A DNA stretch of 64,000 nt, taken from positions 372,001 through 436,000 of the forward strand of contig CAVOPB010000001.1 in NCBI GenBank assembly GCA_963697805.1, in the 5' to 3' direction. The notes beneath the pieces were generated by a model. It was not told where the DNA came from and did not search any database. It saw nothing but the letters and a program-made list of their open reading frames with translations. How positions within the stretch are numbered: the stretch's first letter is position 1; every line of letters starts with the position of its first letter. The position numbers and the translations under genes were made by a program. Source of the DNA: VRUE01 sp963697805. GTDB lineage: Bacteria; Actinomycetota; Thermoleophilia; Solirubrobacterales; 70-9. Below are positions 45,985 through 55,486 of the stretch, piece after piece.

Positions 45985-48963
45985 TCATCCCTCGGCAAGT
46001 CCGTGGCGGTGCGCGTAGGACGCGGCCTCGGTGCGGTTCGAGCTCCCGGTCTTCCGCAGGATGCTGCGAATGTGGTTGGCCGCCGTGTGCTCGCTGATCG
46101 ACAGCTCCTCCCCGATGTCGCGGTTGCTGAGTCCCCTGGCGACCAACTCCAGTACCTGGGCCTCGCGCGGTGAGAGCCCGTCGGGAAGGCCGGTGCCCTG
46201 GGCAGGGACGCCGAGCGAGTGGACCCTGCCGAGCAGGCCCCGCATGCCCGTCTGCTCGGCCAGGGTCGCTGCCTCGCCGAGCAGTGCCTCCGCTCGTCCG
46301 CGGGCGGCGACCCCCTGTCCGAGCAGAAGGCGCCCGTACTCGTACGCCGTGTGGGCCACCCAGGTCGAGACTCCCATCCGTCTGTTCTCCGCAATCGCCC
46401 GCTCGAAGTGGCTCTCCGCGAGCTCGGACTCGCCCAGCGTCGCGGCGAGCATCCCCAGGTACCGATCGGCGCTCCCGTAGCAGGCGACCAGGTGGCCGAT
46501 CATCACCGTGCTGCCCTCCAGCGACTTCAACTCGGGATAGACCAGCGCCGCCGTCGTCTCGTCGCCCAGAGCGGCGCAGGCGTCGGTCATGTAGGCGAGC
46601 GTCCCGAGCCACAGCGACGCCCGGAATTGATCGAGGCCCTCGGCCGCCAGGCGCGAGAGCTCTCGCCTCGCCTCGCGCTCCATTCCCAGCTCAGCCAGTA
46701 CCGCGACGAGGCCGGGACGCCAGGGTCCCTTGCGATCGGGCTGGGCGGCCAAGATCCTGACCGCGGGCGCGAGCTCCGCCAGCCGCCCCTGCTCACGGCG
46801 AACGCCGAACATCTGGATCCCATATGTGCCCGATGCGTCACGTCCGGTCAGCAGCAGGCCCCAATCGCGCGAGCGTGCCGCCATTGTCTCGGCGCCGGCG
46901 AGGTTGCCGTCGCAGAGGGCGATGGCGGAGCCGTAGTGCTCGGCAATGTGGTGCATGAAGGGCTGCGCCGTCCTCTCGGCCATCTCACGCAGATCGGCGA
47001 CCTCAACGCGGGCGGACTCGAGGTCGCCGATGGCGACGAAGCTCGGCACCCGCCAGGCCATCGCCTCGGTCTGGACCTCGGCGTCTTCCAGCTCCTCTCC
47101 CAGCATCCTCGCCTCCGTCAGCATCGACAGGATCTCCTCCATCGGGGTCGTGCCGCGCGCCCAGTAGGAGCCCGCGAGCAGTTTCGCAAGCCCCGCCTTG
47201 TCCTCCCGCTGCCTCGCCAGCGCGACCGCGCTTTCGCGCACGATCGCCCCGCGCGCCCGCTCCCCCTGGAAGTCGAGCGCCCGGGCGAGGCCGGTCAGCA
47301 GGCTGACCCGCAGCTCGCCGTTCCCCTCTCCGACCGCGCCCAGCGCCTCTTCGAGGAGAGCGGACGTGTCCTCGTCCGCGAGCCCTGGACGCCAACAGGC
47401 CTCCTCATGGCCGATCGCCGCCCGCGCCAGCAGCTCCGGGCTGTCCAGCGCCCGCGCGATCTCGGCCGCCGCGGCAAAGGCCCCCAGCGCATCGGTCGCC
47501 TTGCCGGCCCGATGGCTGACAGAGCCGAGCTCGATCAGGGCGTCTGCCCGCTCCGGCTCGCCCTTGATCCCGATTCCGATCGCGACACTCAACCGCGCCG
47601 CGGCATCGTCGAAGGCCAGAGCCGCGCTCGCTGCGCCCGCCGCACGCAGGTTGTGCTCGATCGCCCGCTCAGCCCCCCCGAACGGGGCGGCCGCGCCGAA
47701 GTGATGTGCGAGGTCCGCAAGCGCACGGTCGGAGACCGCGTCGCCACTCTCGAGGGCCTCGCCGATGAGGAGGTGGAGCTCCGCCCGCCGCATTCGCGAA
47801 AGCCGGTCGTAGAGCGCTCGCCTGACGATCTCGTGGGTGAAGCGACAGGCCAACCGCTGCGTGGGGAGCTCCTCGATCATGCCGCTGCCGACCGCCTCCT
47901 CGAGGGCGGCCAGAAACTCGGGCTCGGTGAGGTCGGCGGCACGGCGAACGGGCTCCAGCTCGAACTCCGATCCCGCCACGGCAGCAAGCTCGAGCAGGTC
48001 GGCGGTCTTCGGAGACAGCCGTGAGAGCCGCTGGTTGACCACCTCGCGGACGCCTTCGGGCGCGCCGAGCTCCGACAGCGGCCGAGTCACCAGCACCCGG
48101 CCACCGCCGACCTCGACCGTCCCCGTCTCGAGAAGGGCGCGCCAGAGCTCGCAGACGAGGAAGGCGTTTCCCTCGGTGAGATCGTGGATCGTGCCCGCGA
48201 GCTCGCGCAGCTCGGGGCCCGGTTCGCTCCCCGCGGCACGACTGACCAGGTCCGAGACCTCCATCCCGGAGAGTCCCGTGAGGCGCATCCGCACGACGTC
48301 CTCGGAACGGCGCAGGTCGGCCAAGGTCTCCGAGAGGCTGCCCGGCTGCACGTCGGCATCGGTGTCGCGAAATGTCGCCAGGAGCAGGAGACGTGCGCTC
48401 CAGGCGGAGCGCGCCAGATGCCGCAGAAGGAGAAGGGTCGGGGCATCCGCCCAGTGCCCGTCCTCGAGCACGAGCAGGATCGGCCTGCCACGACTGACGT
48501 TCGCAAGCAGGTCGGCCACCGCGGTGTGAAGGCGATGGCGCTCGGTATCGGGGTCCGCCTGCACCGGCTCCGGCAACTCTCCGACGAGCGCGGGCAGATC
48601 GGGCAGCAGTCGGGTCAGTTCGCCGCCCCCTGCGCCCAGCGCAATTCGCAGCTCCTCGACGTCGAGTACCCGAGTGAGCCGATCGAGCGCCTCGACGAAC
48701 GGCCCATACGGCGTTCTCACCACCGCGTCACAGGCCCCGTAGAGGACGAGCGCTCCTTCCTCAGCCGCCTGTGCCGCGAACTCGCGCGCGAGGCGGCTCT
48801 TCCCGGCGCCAGGCTCGCCGGCGATGAGTGCGACGCGGCGCCCCTCCCCCTCTGCTCGCGGCATCAGGGTCCTGAGCTTCTCCAGCTCGGCCTCGCGCCC
48901 GACGAACGGCGAGCTCGTGGTCGGGCGAAGCGAGCCCGGAAGACCCGGGGTCTCGACGGTCAT
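45985..48963 (-). CDS. Large ATP-binding LuxR-family (LAL) regulator
   Basis: 992 residues from ATG 48963 (TATCGT 6 nt upstream). An AAA-type NTPase domain with P-loop GEPGAGKSR (49-57), Walker B-like ILLVLEDGHWADAP, then a long region of tetratricopeptide-like helices, and a C-terminal LuxR helix-turn-helix (LSPREAQVLELVARGLSNRD followed by IGEELSISEHTAANH). Such LAL proteins sense a ligand and activate neighbouring genes. It is divergent from the berberine-bridge-type oxidase gene, its likely target. Confidence 0.9.
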   Translation of the reverse strand: MTVETPGLPGSLRPTTSSPFVGREAELEKLRTLMPRAEGEGRRVALIAGEPGAGKSRLAREFAAQAAEEGALVLYGACDAVVRTPYGPFVEALDRLTRVLDVEELRIALGAGGGELTRLLPDLPALVGELPEPVQADPDTERHRLHTAVADLLANVSRGRPILLVLEDGHWADAPTLLLLRHLARSAWSARLLLLATFRDTDADVQPGSLSETLADLRRSEDVVRMRLTGLSGMEVSDLVSRAAGSEPGPELRELAGTIHDLTEGNAFLVCELWRALLETGTVEVGGGRVLVTRPLSELGAPEGVREVVNQRLSRLSPKTADLLELAAVAGSEFELEPVRRAADLTEPEFLAALEEAVGSGMIEELPTQRLACRFTHEIVRRALYDRLSRMRRAELHLLIGEALESGDAVSDRALADLAHHFGAAAPFGGAERAIEHNLRAAGAASAALAFDDAAARLSVAIGIGIKGEPERADALIELGSVSHRAGKATDALGAFAAAAEIARALDSPELLARAAIGHEEACWRPGLADEDTSALLEEALGAVGEGNGELRVSLLTGLARALDFQGERARGAIVRESAVALARQREDKAGLAKLLAGSYWARGTTPMEEILSMLTEARMLGEELEDAEVQTEAMAWRVPSFVAIGDLESARVEVADLREMAERTAQPFMHHIAEHYGSAIALCDGNLAGAETMAARSRDWGLLLTGRDASGTYGIQMFGVRREQGRLAELAPAVRILAAQPDRKGPWRPGLVAVLAELGMEREARRELSRLAAEGLDQFRASLWLGTLAYMTDACAALGDETTAALVYPELKSLEGSTVMIGHLVACYGSADRYLGMLAATLGESELAESHFERAIAENRRMGVSTWVAHTAYEYGRLLLGQGVAARGRAEALLGEAATLAEQTGMRGLLGRVHSLGVPAQGTGLPDGLSPREAQVLELVARGLSNRDIGEELSISEHTAANHIRSILRKTGSSNRTEAASYAHRHGLAEG

Positions 48964-49034
48964 GGGAAGACGATAGTCAGTCTTGACCATGCCCGGTGAG
49001 GATCGATGTTCCTCGAATTGGGTCAGATCAGGTC

Positions 49035-49063
49035 ATGACAGGGCAACCGGCGCGACCTACTCT
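49035..49063 (+). promoter_or_regulatory. Promoter of the oxidase gene
   Basis: ATGACA (49035-49040), a 17-nt spacer and TACTCT (49058-49063) lie upstream of the oxidase start at 49102, with AGGAGG at 49091-49096. Confidence 0.5.
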
Positions 49064-49101
49064 CGGCGAAGACGACCTGTGACGACCCCTAGGAGGAACG
49101 T

Positions 49102-50496
49102 GTGAGCACCCCCGACGCCCTGAAGCAGACTGCCCAAACCGAGATGTCCGGATTCCAGGGAGGGCTGACCGCCCCCGAGGACCCCGGCTACGAGGAGGCC
49201 CGCAGCGTCTACAACGCGATGATCGACCGGCGCCCGGCCCTGATCGCGACCTGCACCGACGCCGACGACGTCGCCAAGGTGGTCTCGCTCGCCGCTGCAC
49301 ACGATCTCGCCCTCGCGGTGCGCGGCGGTGGCCACAACGGCGCCGGGCTGGGAACGGTCGAGGACGGCGTCGTCCTCGACCTTTCGGGCCTGAAGGCGAT
49401 CGACGTCGATCCCGGGGCACGGACGGTGGGCGTCGGCGGCGGCGCCACCTGGGGCGAAGTCGACGCGGCGACCAACGAGCACGGGCTTGCGACGCCCAGC
49501 GGAATCATCTCGACCACGGGCGTCGGTGGTCTCACGCTCGGAGGCGGGATGGGCCATCTGACCCGCAAGTGCGGCCTCACGATCGACAATCTGATCGAGG
49601 CCGAGGTGGTGCTGGCCAACGGCGAGCGGGTTCGCGCCGCCGCTGATGAGAACCCCGACCTCTACTGGGCGATCCGTGGCGGCGGCGGCAACTTCGGCGT
49701 CGTCACCTCCTTCCTCTTCCGCCTGCACGAGGTCGGCACCGTGGTCGGCGGCCCGACCTTCTGGCCGGTCGAGGCGGGCGCCGAGGTCCTGTCCGCCTAC
49801 CGCGAGTTCATCCCGAACGCCCCGCGCGAGCTGAACGGCTTCTTTGCCTACACCTCGGTACCACCGGCGCCGCCGTTCCCGGAGGAGCTCCACACGCGGA
49901 AGGTCTGCGGAGTGGTCTGGTGCTACGTGGGTGACCCGGACGACGCCGCCGGGGCAATGGCCCCGCTCCTGGAGGCCGCGCCAGCGCCCCTCATGCACGG
50001 CGTCCAGCCGATGCCCCACTCGGCGCTACAGGGTGCCTTCGACGGCATCTACCCGAAGGGTGACCAGTGGTACTGGCGCGCCGACTTCGTCAAGGAGATC
50101 CCCGACGAGGCCGTCGAGGCCCACGCAAAGTTCGGCCCCGAGATGCCGACGATGCAGTCGACCATGCACCTGTACCCGATCGACGGGGCGGCCCACGACG
50201 TGGGACCGACCGACACACCCTGGGGCTATCGCGACGCGGTCTGGGGCTCGGTCTTCGCCGGCGTCGCTCCCGATGCCGCCGAAGCCGACGACATCCGCAG
50301 CTGGTCCATCGACTACTTCGAAGCGCTCCACCCGTTCTCCGCCGGCGGCGCTTACGTGAACATGATGATGGACGAGGGCCAGGAGCGGGTGCGGGCCAGC
50401 TACGGCGACAACTACGACCGCCTGGCGCAGATCAAGTCCACCTACGACCCCGGCAACCTCTTCCGGGTGAACCAGAACATCCAGCCGCAGGCGTAG
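49102..50496 (+). CDS. Berberine-bridge-type FAD-linked oxidoreductase
   Basis: 464 residues. PCMH-type FAD domain with His78 (RGGGHNG) and Cys157 (LTRKCGLTIDNL) positioned as the two covalent flavin attachment sites of bicovalent BBE-like oxidases; GGGMGHL and WAIRGGGGNFGVVTSFLF follow. The C-terminal BBE block ends in YDPGNLFRVNQNI. There is no signal peptide. It likely oxidises a secondary metabolite or sugar with O2. GTG start, AGGAGG 5 nt before. Divergent from the LAL regulator. Confidence 0.92.
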   Translation: MSTPDALKQTAQTEMSGFQGGLTAPEDPGYEEARSVYNAMIDRRPALIATCTDADDVAKVVSLAAAHDLALAVRGGGHNGAGLGTVEDGVVLDLSGLKAIDVDPGARTVGVGGGATWGEVDAATNEHGLATPSGIISTTGVGGLTLGGGMGHLTRKCGLTIDNLIEAEVVLANGERVRAAADENPDLYWAIRGGGGNFGVVTSFLFRLHEVGTVVGGPTFWPVEAGAEVLSAYREFIPNAPRELNGFFAYTSVPPAPPFPEELHTRKVCGVVWCYVGDPDDAAGAMAPLLEAAPAPLMHGVQPMPHSALQGAFDGIYPKGDQWYWRADFVKEIPDEAVEAHAKFGPEMPTMQSTMHLYPIDGAAHDVGPTDTPWGYRDAVWGSVFAGVAPDAAEADDIRSWSIDYFEALHPFSAGGAYVNMMMDEGQERVRASYGDNYDRLAQIKSTYDPGNLFRVNQNIQPQA

Positions 50497-50521
50497 ACAG
50501 CGAATTGCGAATTTCGTATGT

Positions 50522-51484
50522 CTAACTTTCGACTTCGCGATAGTGGTCGCGCCAGATCGCACGGTGGACACCGAGATGGCGCGGCAGATGTTTCAGACCA
50601 GGGAGGTACGGGATGCAGATGAAGGCCAGGCTGAGGATGCCCATTAGGACGAAGACCAGCGCGTCGGCGTTGGGAGATTCCTTGAAAGGTTCGACCTGGT
50701 ACCAGAAGGTGTAGAGCCAAAGCCACACCTGACCGGGATAACTGCCGGTCTCGTTCATCATCCCCCACTGCGTCCCGAGCAGATGCTGACCTTCCGCCCG
50801 TTCCTCGAAGTAGCCGCCGGCCGAGAGGAAGAGCAGCGGCTTGGTGTAGTTGGTCTCGTAGAAGCGGTGATTTCCCGCCACCAGGGCACCGTCGAGACCG
50901 CCGCTCTGGGCCAGCGCCAGCAGCGCCGCCATCATCGGCGCCACCGGCCCATAATTCCCGGCCGGAAGGATCGGGACGCCGCGGACGATCCGGGCCTTGG
51001 GCAGCGCCGCTTCGTATGCCGCTGCCCACGCTTCCTGGAGCTTGGCCGGAGCCGCCTGGTAGACGGCGAGCGCGGATTTGAGCCGCGGGTCGGCCGGTAT
51101 CTCGTTCAACGGTTCGATCACGTAGTCGCTCGCCGTTTCGATCGGGATCTTGACGCCGGCCGCTTCCTGCAGGGAGACCGGCCCGATCTTTTGAGCCGAG
51201 CCCGAGGTGCTGTTGTACGGGGGGCCGTAGGTGGCCACCTCGCTGGTTCGATTGAGCTCGGTCACCGCGGTCGCCAGGAAGTCCGCCGGGTCGGCCTTCG
51301 ACCAGCTCTGGATCGTCGTCGGCTGATCGTCGGGGGACGAGAAGAGAATCGTCAGCGCCACCGCGAGTGCGGCGATCACCGCGAGTGCGATGACCAGCTC
51401 TTTGATCAGGTCGTAGCGGACGAACGGACCCGGCCACGGGGCGAAGTCGTCGGGCACTGCTGGAGGCGGAACCGAGCTCGTCAC
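50522..51484 (-). CDS. Cytochrome b C-terminal-type membrane subunit
   Basis: 320 residues from GTG 51484 (GTGA overlap with the cytochrome b stop). One membrane segment near the N-terminus (about 31-51), a soluble region of about 200 residues, then about two segments at the C-terminus (WLWLYTFWYQVEPF and ALVFVLMGILSLAFICIPYL). It resembles the second subunit of split cytochrome b complexes found in Thermoleophilia and Acidimicrobiia. The long extracytoplasmic insert (ATYGPPYNSTSG, GNYGPVAPMMAALL) is not typical of quinol:cytochrome c reductases. Partner of the four-His cytochrome b gene. Confidence 0.72.
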   Translation of the reverse strand: MTSSVPPPAVPDDFAPWPGPFVRYDLIKELVIALAVIAALAVALTILFSSPDDQPTTIQSWSKADPADFLATAVTELNRTSEVATYGPPYNSTSGSAQKIGPVSLQEAAGVKIPIETASDYVIEPLNEIPADPRLKSALAVYQAAPAKLQEAWAAAYEAALPKARIVRGVPILPAGNYGPVAPMMAALLALAQSGGLDGALVAGNHRFYETNYTKPLLFLSAGGYFEERAEGQHLLGTQWGMMNETGSYPGQVWLWLYTFWYQVEPFKESPNADALVFVLMGILSLAFICIPYLPGLKHLPRHLGVHRAIWRDHYREVES

Positions 51485-52170
51485 GAGGGCGACCTCCCGC
51501 TTGAGCCGGCATCCACCGCGGAGGTCGCAGGGGGCTTGCTTCGCGCCGGATAGGGAGGCACGACTCCGAGCCGACGGACGAGGAGCACGTGGGCGACTAT
51601 CAACGCCACCACGACGACGGGCAACAGGATCACGTGGAAGGTGTACATCTGGCCGAAGTCGACGACGTTGAAGAACGAACCGATGCCGACGGAGTTGAGT
51701 CCGTCCTTGCCCTCGCTGGCAATCCACTGTGAGTCGAAGTTTTGCTGCGAGAGGTAACCGGTGAACGCCGCCCCGATCGCAACCAGGAAGGTGATCGCAC
51801 CGGTAGCCCAGGTCCGTCCCCTACCGCCTCGCCATGCCCCCATGAAGAATTTCCCCCAGAGGTGCACAACCATGACGAAGAAGAAGAGCTCCACCGCCCA
51901 GAGGTGGATGCTGTTGAAGAACCGCCCGATCCCGGTCACGTGCCACCATTCCGGCCCCTTGAGCCCGAGGATCACCCCTGAGCCAACGACGACGACCAGG
52001 GCGGCAATCGAGGCCACCCCGAAGACGTATATCCAGGAGGAGACATAGGACGGCTGCCGATCGGGGAGGAGCTTCTCGGGCGGCATTGCCGCAACCGCCC
52101 GCTCGCGAACCCAGGTGGTCCACATCTGGGACTCCTCGGTAGAAGGCGCTCCGCCCTCGGCATCCGTCAT
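51481..52170 (-). CDS. Cytochrome b N-terminal subunit (four haem-ligand His)
   Basis: 229 residues from ATG 52170. Four membrane helices hold His89 and His103 (SIHLWAVELFFFVMVVHLWG) and His179 and His194 (YTFHV, VAHVLL), the 14/15-residue spacings of a bis-haem b cytochrome. GQ loop-like elements (AFTGYLSQQNFDSQWIASEG) match quinone-cycling cytochrome b/b6. The C-terminus ends in a short Ser/Arg tail and overlaps the next gene. No Rieske or cytochrome c gene lies alongside, so the electron acceptor is not evident. Confidence 0.85.
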   Translation of the reverse strand: MTDAEGGAPSTEESQMWTTWVRERAVAAMPPEKLLPDRQPSYVSSWIYVFGVASIAALVVVVGSGVILGLKGPEWWHVTGIGRFFNSIHLWAVELFFFVMVVHLWGKFFMGAWRGGRGRTWATGAITFLVAIGAAFTGYLSQQNFDSQWIASEGKDGLNSVGIGSFFNVVDFGQMYTFHVILLPVVVVALIVAHVLLVRRLGVVPPYPARSKPPATSAVDAGSSGRSPS

Positions 52171-52337
52171 CGCTCGCGCAGCCGCTTCGGGAATGGGATC
52201 AGGATCGCCGCGACGAAGACCGCGATCATCAGCAGGATCACGATCAGATTCGGCACCGACATCTGAAAGAAATGCCAGTGCACGTAGTGCGCCGGATTGC
52301 TGAGATCGAAAAGCGCGGCCGCCGGGAGCGAGCTCAT
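52167..52337 (-). CDS. 56-residue single-pass subunit of the cytochrome b set
   Basis: A small gene, MSSLPAAALFDLSNPAHYVH then WHFFQMSVPNLIVILLMIAV and a basic C-terminus. One membrane helix is at about 28-47. Its stop overlaps the cytochrome b start by 4 nt (ATGA), and TAGCGT lies 6 nt before its ATG, so it heads a leaderless operon. The two adjacent His (VHWHFF) near the membrane edge are notable. It is probably a small structural subunit; I recognise no named family. Confidence 0.7.
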   Translation of the reverse strand: MSSLPAAALFDLSNPAHYVHWHFFQMSVPNLIVILLMIAVFVAAILIPFPKRLRER

Positions 52338-52434
52338 AGACCGACGCTAGCCTGGGCCCCCGAGCGGCGGCATCCGTAGACAGCCACACTCGACCGCCTG
52401 TTCCGAGGTTCGGCGCTCGCCCCGACCCACCCGC

Positions 52435-53379
52435 TCAGAGGCGCCTGGCGCCGAGCGGCCCGACGGTCTCGACGTGGCCGTCGTCGTGAACAAGTAGGCC
52501 GCCACGCTCGGCAAGCACGGCGCGGCCGCCGGCAGGTCCGGATAGCAGGGCCGCCTTGGCAAGGGTCTCGGCTTCAACGGCCGTGTCACCGAGCGCGGAG
52601 ACCCCGACCAGTCCGGTCCAGGCGGGCTCGCCGGTGGACGGGTCGAGCAGGTGGTGCCGGTAGCGCCCGTCGTCTCCTTGCCAGATCCGAACATTCAGGC
52701 CGGAGGTCGAGACGCCTCCGGAGCCAAGTCTAAGCGCGTAGACGCGCTCCCCCGTCAACGGGTGCTCGACGAAGACGTCATATGGGTTGACCAGCGCGGC
52801 GGCGCCACCGATCCGGGCGTCGCCGCCGCAATCAACGGCAAACCGTGGGTAGCCCCGCAGCCGCGCGGCGATCAGGTCTGCCGCAAGGCCCTTGCCAATG
52901 CCGCCGGTGTCGATTCGGACGCCCGGGGGGCGTGAGATCGTCCCGGCCTCGTCGTCGACCTCGAGCTGACACCAGGATGACTCGGCCCTGGGACGCGCCG
53001 GGCGACGGGGTGGCGCCGACGCGAGGGCGGTGGGAAGCGGCGCCCCGGGTCCAGTTAGGGAGCCGACGTAGCCGGCCGACTCGATCTCCCCGAGCAGAGT
53101 CGGGTCGACCAGGCCGTCGCTGCGACGGGCGGCTGCGATTCCTGCCTTGACGGCCGCTCGCATGAGCTCGGAGGCCGGAACGACTGGCCGAGGATCGGCG
53201 TTCAGCGCACAGAGCTCACTCTCGGGCTTGAAGCGCGACAGCGCCGCCTCGAAATCGGCCACGTACTGCCGTTCCCGATCGGCGGTCCGCGCAGCCGCCG
53301 GCATGGCACCGTCCGCCTCACCGATCATCAGCCTGACCTGAGATCCCATCGCGTCGAATAGGACATCGTGTTCGTCCAC
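52435..53379 (-). CDS. apbE: FAD:protein FMN transferase (ApbE-like)
   Basis: 314 residues from a GTG. ApbE motifs in order: MGSQVRLMIG at the start, GVRIDTGGIGKGLAADLIAA (FAD-binding), FAVDCGGDARIGG, HHLLDPSTGEPAW, and the metal site DTAVEAETLAKAALL. It attaches FMN to Ser/Thr of target proteins. Unusually there is no signal peptide or lipobox, so it may be cytoplasmic or the start misassigned. No protein with the target motif (S/T-G-A-T/S) is recognised in the neighbouring genes. The insert PLPTALASAPPRRPARPRAE in the middle is long. Confidence 0.88.
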   Translation of the reverse strand: MDEHDVLFDAMGSQVRLMIGEADGAMPAAARTADRERQYVADFEAALSRFKPESELCALNADPRPVVPASELMRAAVKAGIAAARRSDGLVDPTLLGEIESAGYVGSLTGPGAPLPTALASAPPRRPARPRAESSWCQLEVDDEAGTISRPPGVRIDTGGIGKGLAADLIAARLRGYPRFAVDCGGDARIGGAAALVNPYDVFVEHPLTGERVYALRLGSGGVSTSGLNVRIWQGDDGRYRHHLLDPSTGEPAWTGLVGVSALGDTAVEAETLAKAALLSGPAGGRAVLAERGGLLVHDDGHVETVGPLGARRL

Positions 53380-53519
53380 TGTTTCGAGAGCCTCCTCACC
53401 CGCGCCTGCGGCTAAGCCCCAAGCAGGCCACGGTGAATTGCGGATGTCGACTGGCTGTCTCGACGTTACGGTTTCGGCATCTTGACCGACCGGAGCACAA
53501 TCGCGGAGGCGTGCGCCCG

Positions 53520-54719
53520 GTGAACGACGGGGTAATCATCGTCGGTGGCGGCCTCGCTGCCCAACGCTGCTGCGAGACCCTGCGTACCCGAGGGTTCGAG
53601 GGCAAGATCCGCATTGTCGCCGACGAGGGGAGGCCGCCTTACGATCGCCCCCCGCTGTCGAAGGCCGTCCTGGCCGGCGAGCGCAGCCCCGACAGGCTCG
53701 CCTTTCGCTCGGATGCTTGGTACGCCGATCACGATGTCGACCTTCTCCTGGGGGACCGGGCGGTCGCCCTCGACGCCGGTGTCAAGACCGTGACGCTCGA
53801 GTCCGGCGCAATCCTCGGGTATGACAAGGCTGTCGTCGCCACCGGCAGCCGTCCACGAAGACTTCCCGGCACCGAGTCGTTCGCCAACACTCATCTTCTG
53901 CGTACGGCTGAGGACGCTGTCCGGCTTCGGGACGCCCTCCGGCCCGAAACCCGCCTGATCGTCGTCGGTGCCGGCTTCATCGGACTCGAGGTGGCGGCAA
54001 CCGCGCGTCGGCTCGGCGTCCACGTGACCGTCCTCGAGGCCGCCCCCTCCGCGCTGGGGCGCGTATTGATGCCGGAGCTGGCCGACTGGTTCGTCGACCT
54101 TCATCGCGCCGAAGGCGTCCGAGTCCTCTTCTCCGCCCACGTCTCCCGCTTCGGCGAGGCGCGCGGTGACGTCGAGTGGGTCCAACTGACCGACGGCAGT
54201 CGCTTCTACTGCGAGGCACTGGTCTTGGGGATCGGGATCGAACCGGCCACGGAGTGGCTGGAGGGAAGCGGGCTCGAGACCGACGGCGTCCGGGTTGACG
54301 TCTGCGGCCGGACCAGCGCGGCCGACGTCTTCGCCGCCGGCGACGCCGCCCGGGTTTATAACCCCTTGAGCGGTGAGCATGAGCGCAGCGAGCACTGGGA
54401 GGCGGCGGCTCGGCAGGGCACGCAGGTCGCGCGGGCCATCCTCGGGCTCGATCCGCTGCCACCGGCGCTGCCCTCCTTCTGGACCGACCAGTTTGGCCAC
54501 CGCATTCAGCTGGTCGGAGACGCCAGTGATGGCGACGAGGTGACGATCCGCGGCGACACCGCCGCCCCCGAATTCACCGCCCTGGTCAGCCGCGCCGGAG
54601 TTCCCGTCGCCGGGCTGACCGTGAACCAACCGCGGTCGATCCCTGCCCTGCGCCAGCAGATCGGGGCGGCGACCGCACCCGAGGAGAGGACCCGAAGTGA
54701 GATACCTACCGCAGGTTGA
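53520..54719 (+). CDS. FAD-dependent ferredoxin reductase (BphA4-like)
   Basis: 399 residues from GTG 53520 (GGAGG 10 nt upstream). Two Rossmann nucleotide sites: VIIVGGGLAAQRCCETLR (FAD) and LIVVGAGFIGLEVAATARRL (NAD(P)H), plus VFAAGDAARV and a C-terminal dimer domain with FWTDQFGHRIQLVGD. This is the oxygenase-coupled NAD(P)H:ferredoxin reductase family. The next gene, overlapping by 23 nt, encodes a ferredoxin, so the pair is a complete electron carrier module. Divergent from apbE. Confidence 0.92.
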   Translation: MNDGVIIVGGGLAAQRCCETLRTRGFEGKIRIVADEGRPPYDRPPLSKAVLAGERSPDRLAFRSDAWYADHDVDLLLGDRAVALDAGVKTVTLESGAILGYDKAVVATGSRPRRLPGTESFANTHLLRTAEDAVRLRDALRPETRLIVVGAGFIGLEVAATARRLGVHVTVLEAAPSALGRVLMPELADWFVDLHRAEGVRVLFSAHVSRFGEARGDVEWVQLTDGSRFYCEALVLGIGIEPATEWLEGSGLETDGVRVDVCGRTSAADVFAAGDAARVYNPLSGEHERSEHWEAAARQGTQVARAILGLDPLPPALPSFWTDQFGHRIQLVGDASDGDEVTIRGDTAAPEFTALVSRAGVPVAGLTVNQPRSIPALRQQIGAATAPEERTRSEIPTAG

Positions 54720-54903
54720 CGAGAACGCCTGCGCGGCGCACGGCGATTGCGTCGAGATCGCGCCCGACGTGTTCGAGTTGGACGACACAGCGCGCGTGAT
54801 CGGCACCGGGCCGCCAGACCTGATCCTGCAAGCCGCGGAAGCGTGCCCTTCCGTCGCGATCACCGTGATCGACCAGGACTCCGGCGAGCAGGTGTACCCG
54901 TAG
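54697..54903 (+). CDS. [3Fe-4S]-type ferredoxin
   Basis: 68 residues from a GTG. Three cluster cysteines (Cys12, Cys18, Cys50: ACAAHGDC and EACPSVAI) with Ala/His in place of the other usual cysteine, the pattern of the small [3Fe-4S] ferredoxins that serve cytochromes P450 in actinobacteria. It overlaps the reductase by 23 nt. No P450 gene is in the window; the cognate oxygenase could be distant, or the pair may feed the membrane protein at 55975. Confidence 0.92.
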   Translation: MRYLPQVDENACAAHGDCVEIAPDVFELDDTARVIGTGPPDLILQAAEACPSVAITVIDQDSGEQVYP

Positions 54904-54910
54904 AGGCCCC

Positions 54911-55486
54911 GTGACGAGCCGGCTCACAACGATCCTCCTTCTGCTTGGGCTGGTCGCAGCGGTCTTTGCCGGCTGCGGCGGCGACACGCGCCGCGGTGAG
55001 GCCGAGCGGACGGAAGCATCGACCCGGCCCAGTGCCGCAGAGACGCCGGAATCCTCCCAGCCGCCCTCGGGGGAGCCGCCGCAGGTGGCGAATGTCACCG
55101 ATCCGGTTCGCCGCGCCTACGTCAGGCGGGTCGACGCGGTCTGCCGGCGAATCGACCCCGAGCGCGCGAATGAGCAGGAGAAGGTCGGAACCGCCACCGG
55201 ACCGGGCGAGGCCGTAAGGGCCTACGAGGGCAGCATCAGCCTCGGCTGGCGGGAGCTGCGAGAGATCGAAGCGATCGCTGAGCCGCCGGGCGAGACGAAG
55301 CTACTGAGAGCGAACGTCATCGATCCGATCAGGGGCCAGCTCGCACTGAAAGCACAGATCCGCGACGCGCTCGCCGCCGCCGACGTCCCAGTGCTGCGTC
55401 GCCTGCGCAGCGAACTCGACAACTCGATTCGGGCGCTGGCCGGCTTCGCTCGGGGCTACGGCTTCGGCGTCTGCGGAGAGGAGTGA
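54911..55486 (+). CDS. Lipoprotein of unknown function
   Basis: 191 residues from a GTG. Lipobox VFAGC (Cys about 22) after a hydrophobic segment. A Ser/Thr/Pro/Glu-rich linker (about 30-60) leads to a helical domain (RRAYVRRVDAVCRRIDPERA, LLRANVIDPIRGQLALKAQI, and RSELDNSIRALAGF), with a Cys near each end, resembling a four-helix bundle. Function unknown. It is followed by a 4-nt overlap (GTGA) to the next gene, within the plus-strand redox operon. Confidence 0.75.
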   Translation: MTSRLTTILLLLGLVAAVFAGCGGDTRRGEAERTEASTRPSAAETPESSQPPSGEPPQVANVTDPVRRAYVRRVDAVCRRIDPERANEQEKVGTATGPGEAVRAYEGSISLGWRELREIEAIAEPPGETKLLRANVIDPIRGQLALKAQIRDALAAADVPVLRRLRSELDNSIRALAGFARGYGFGVCGEE

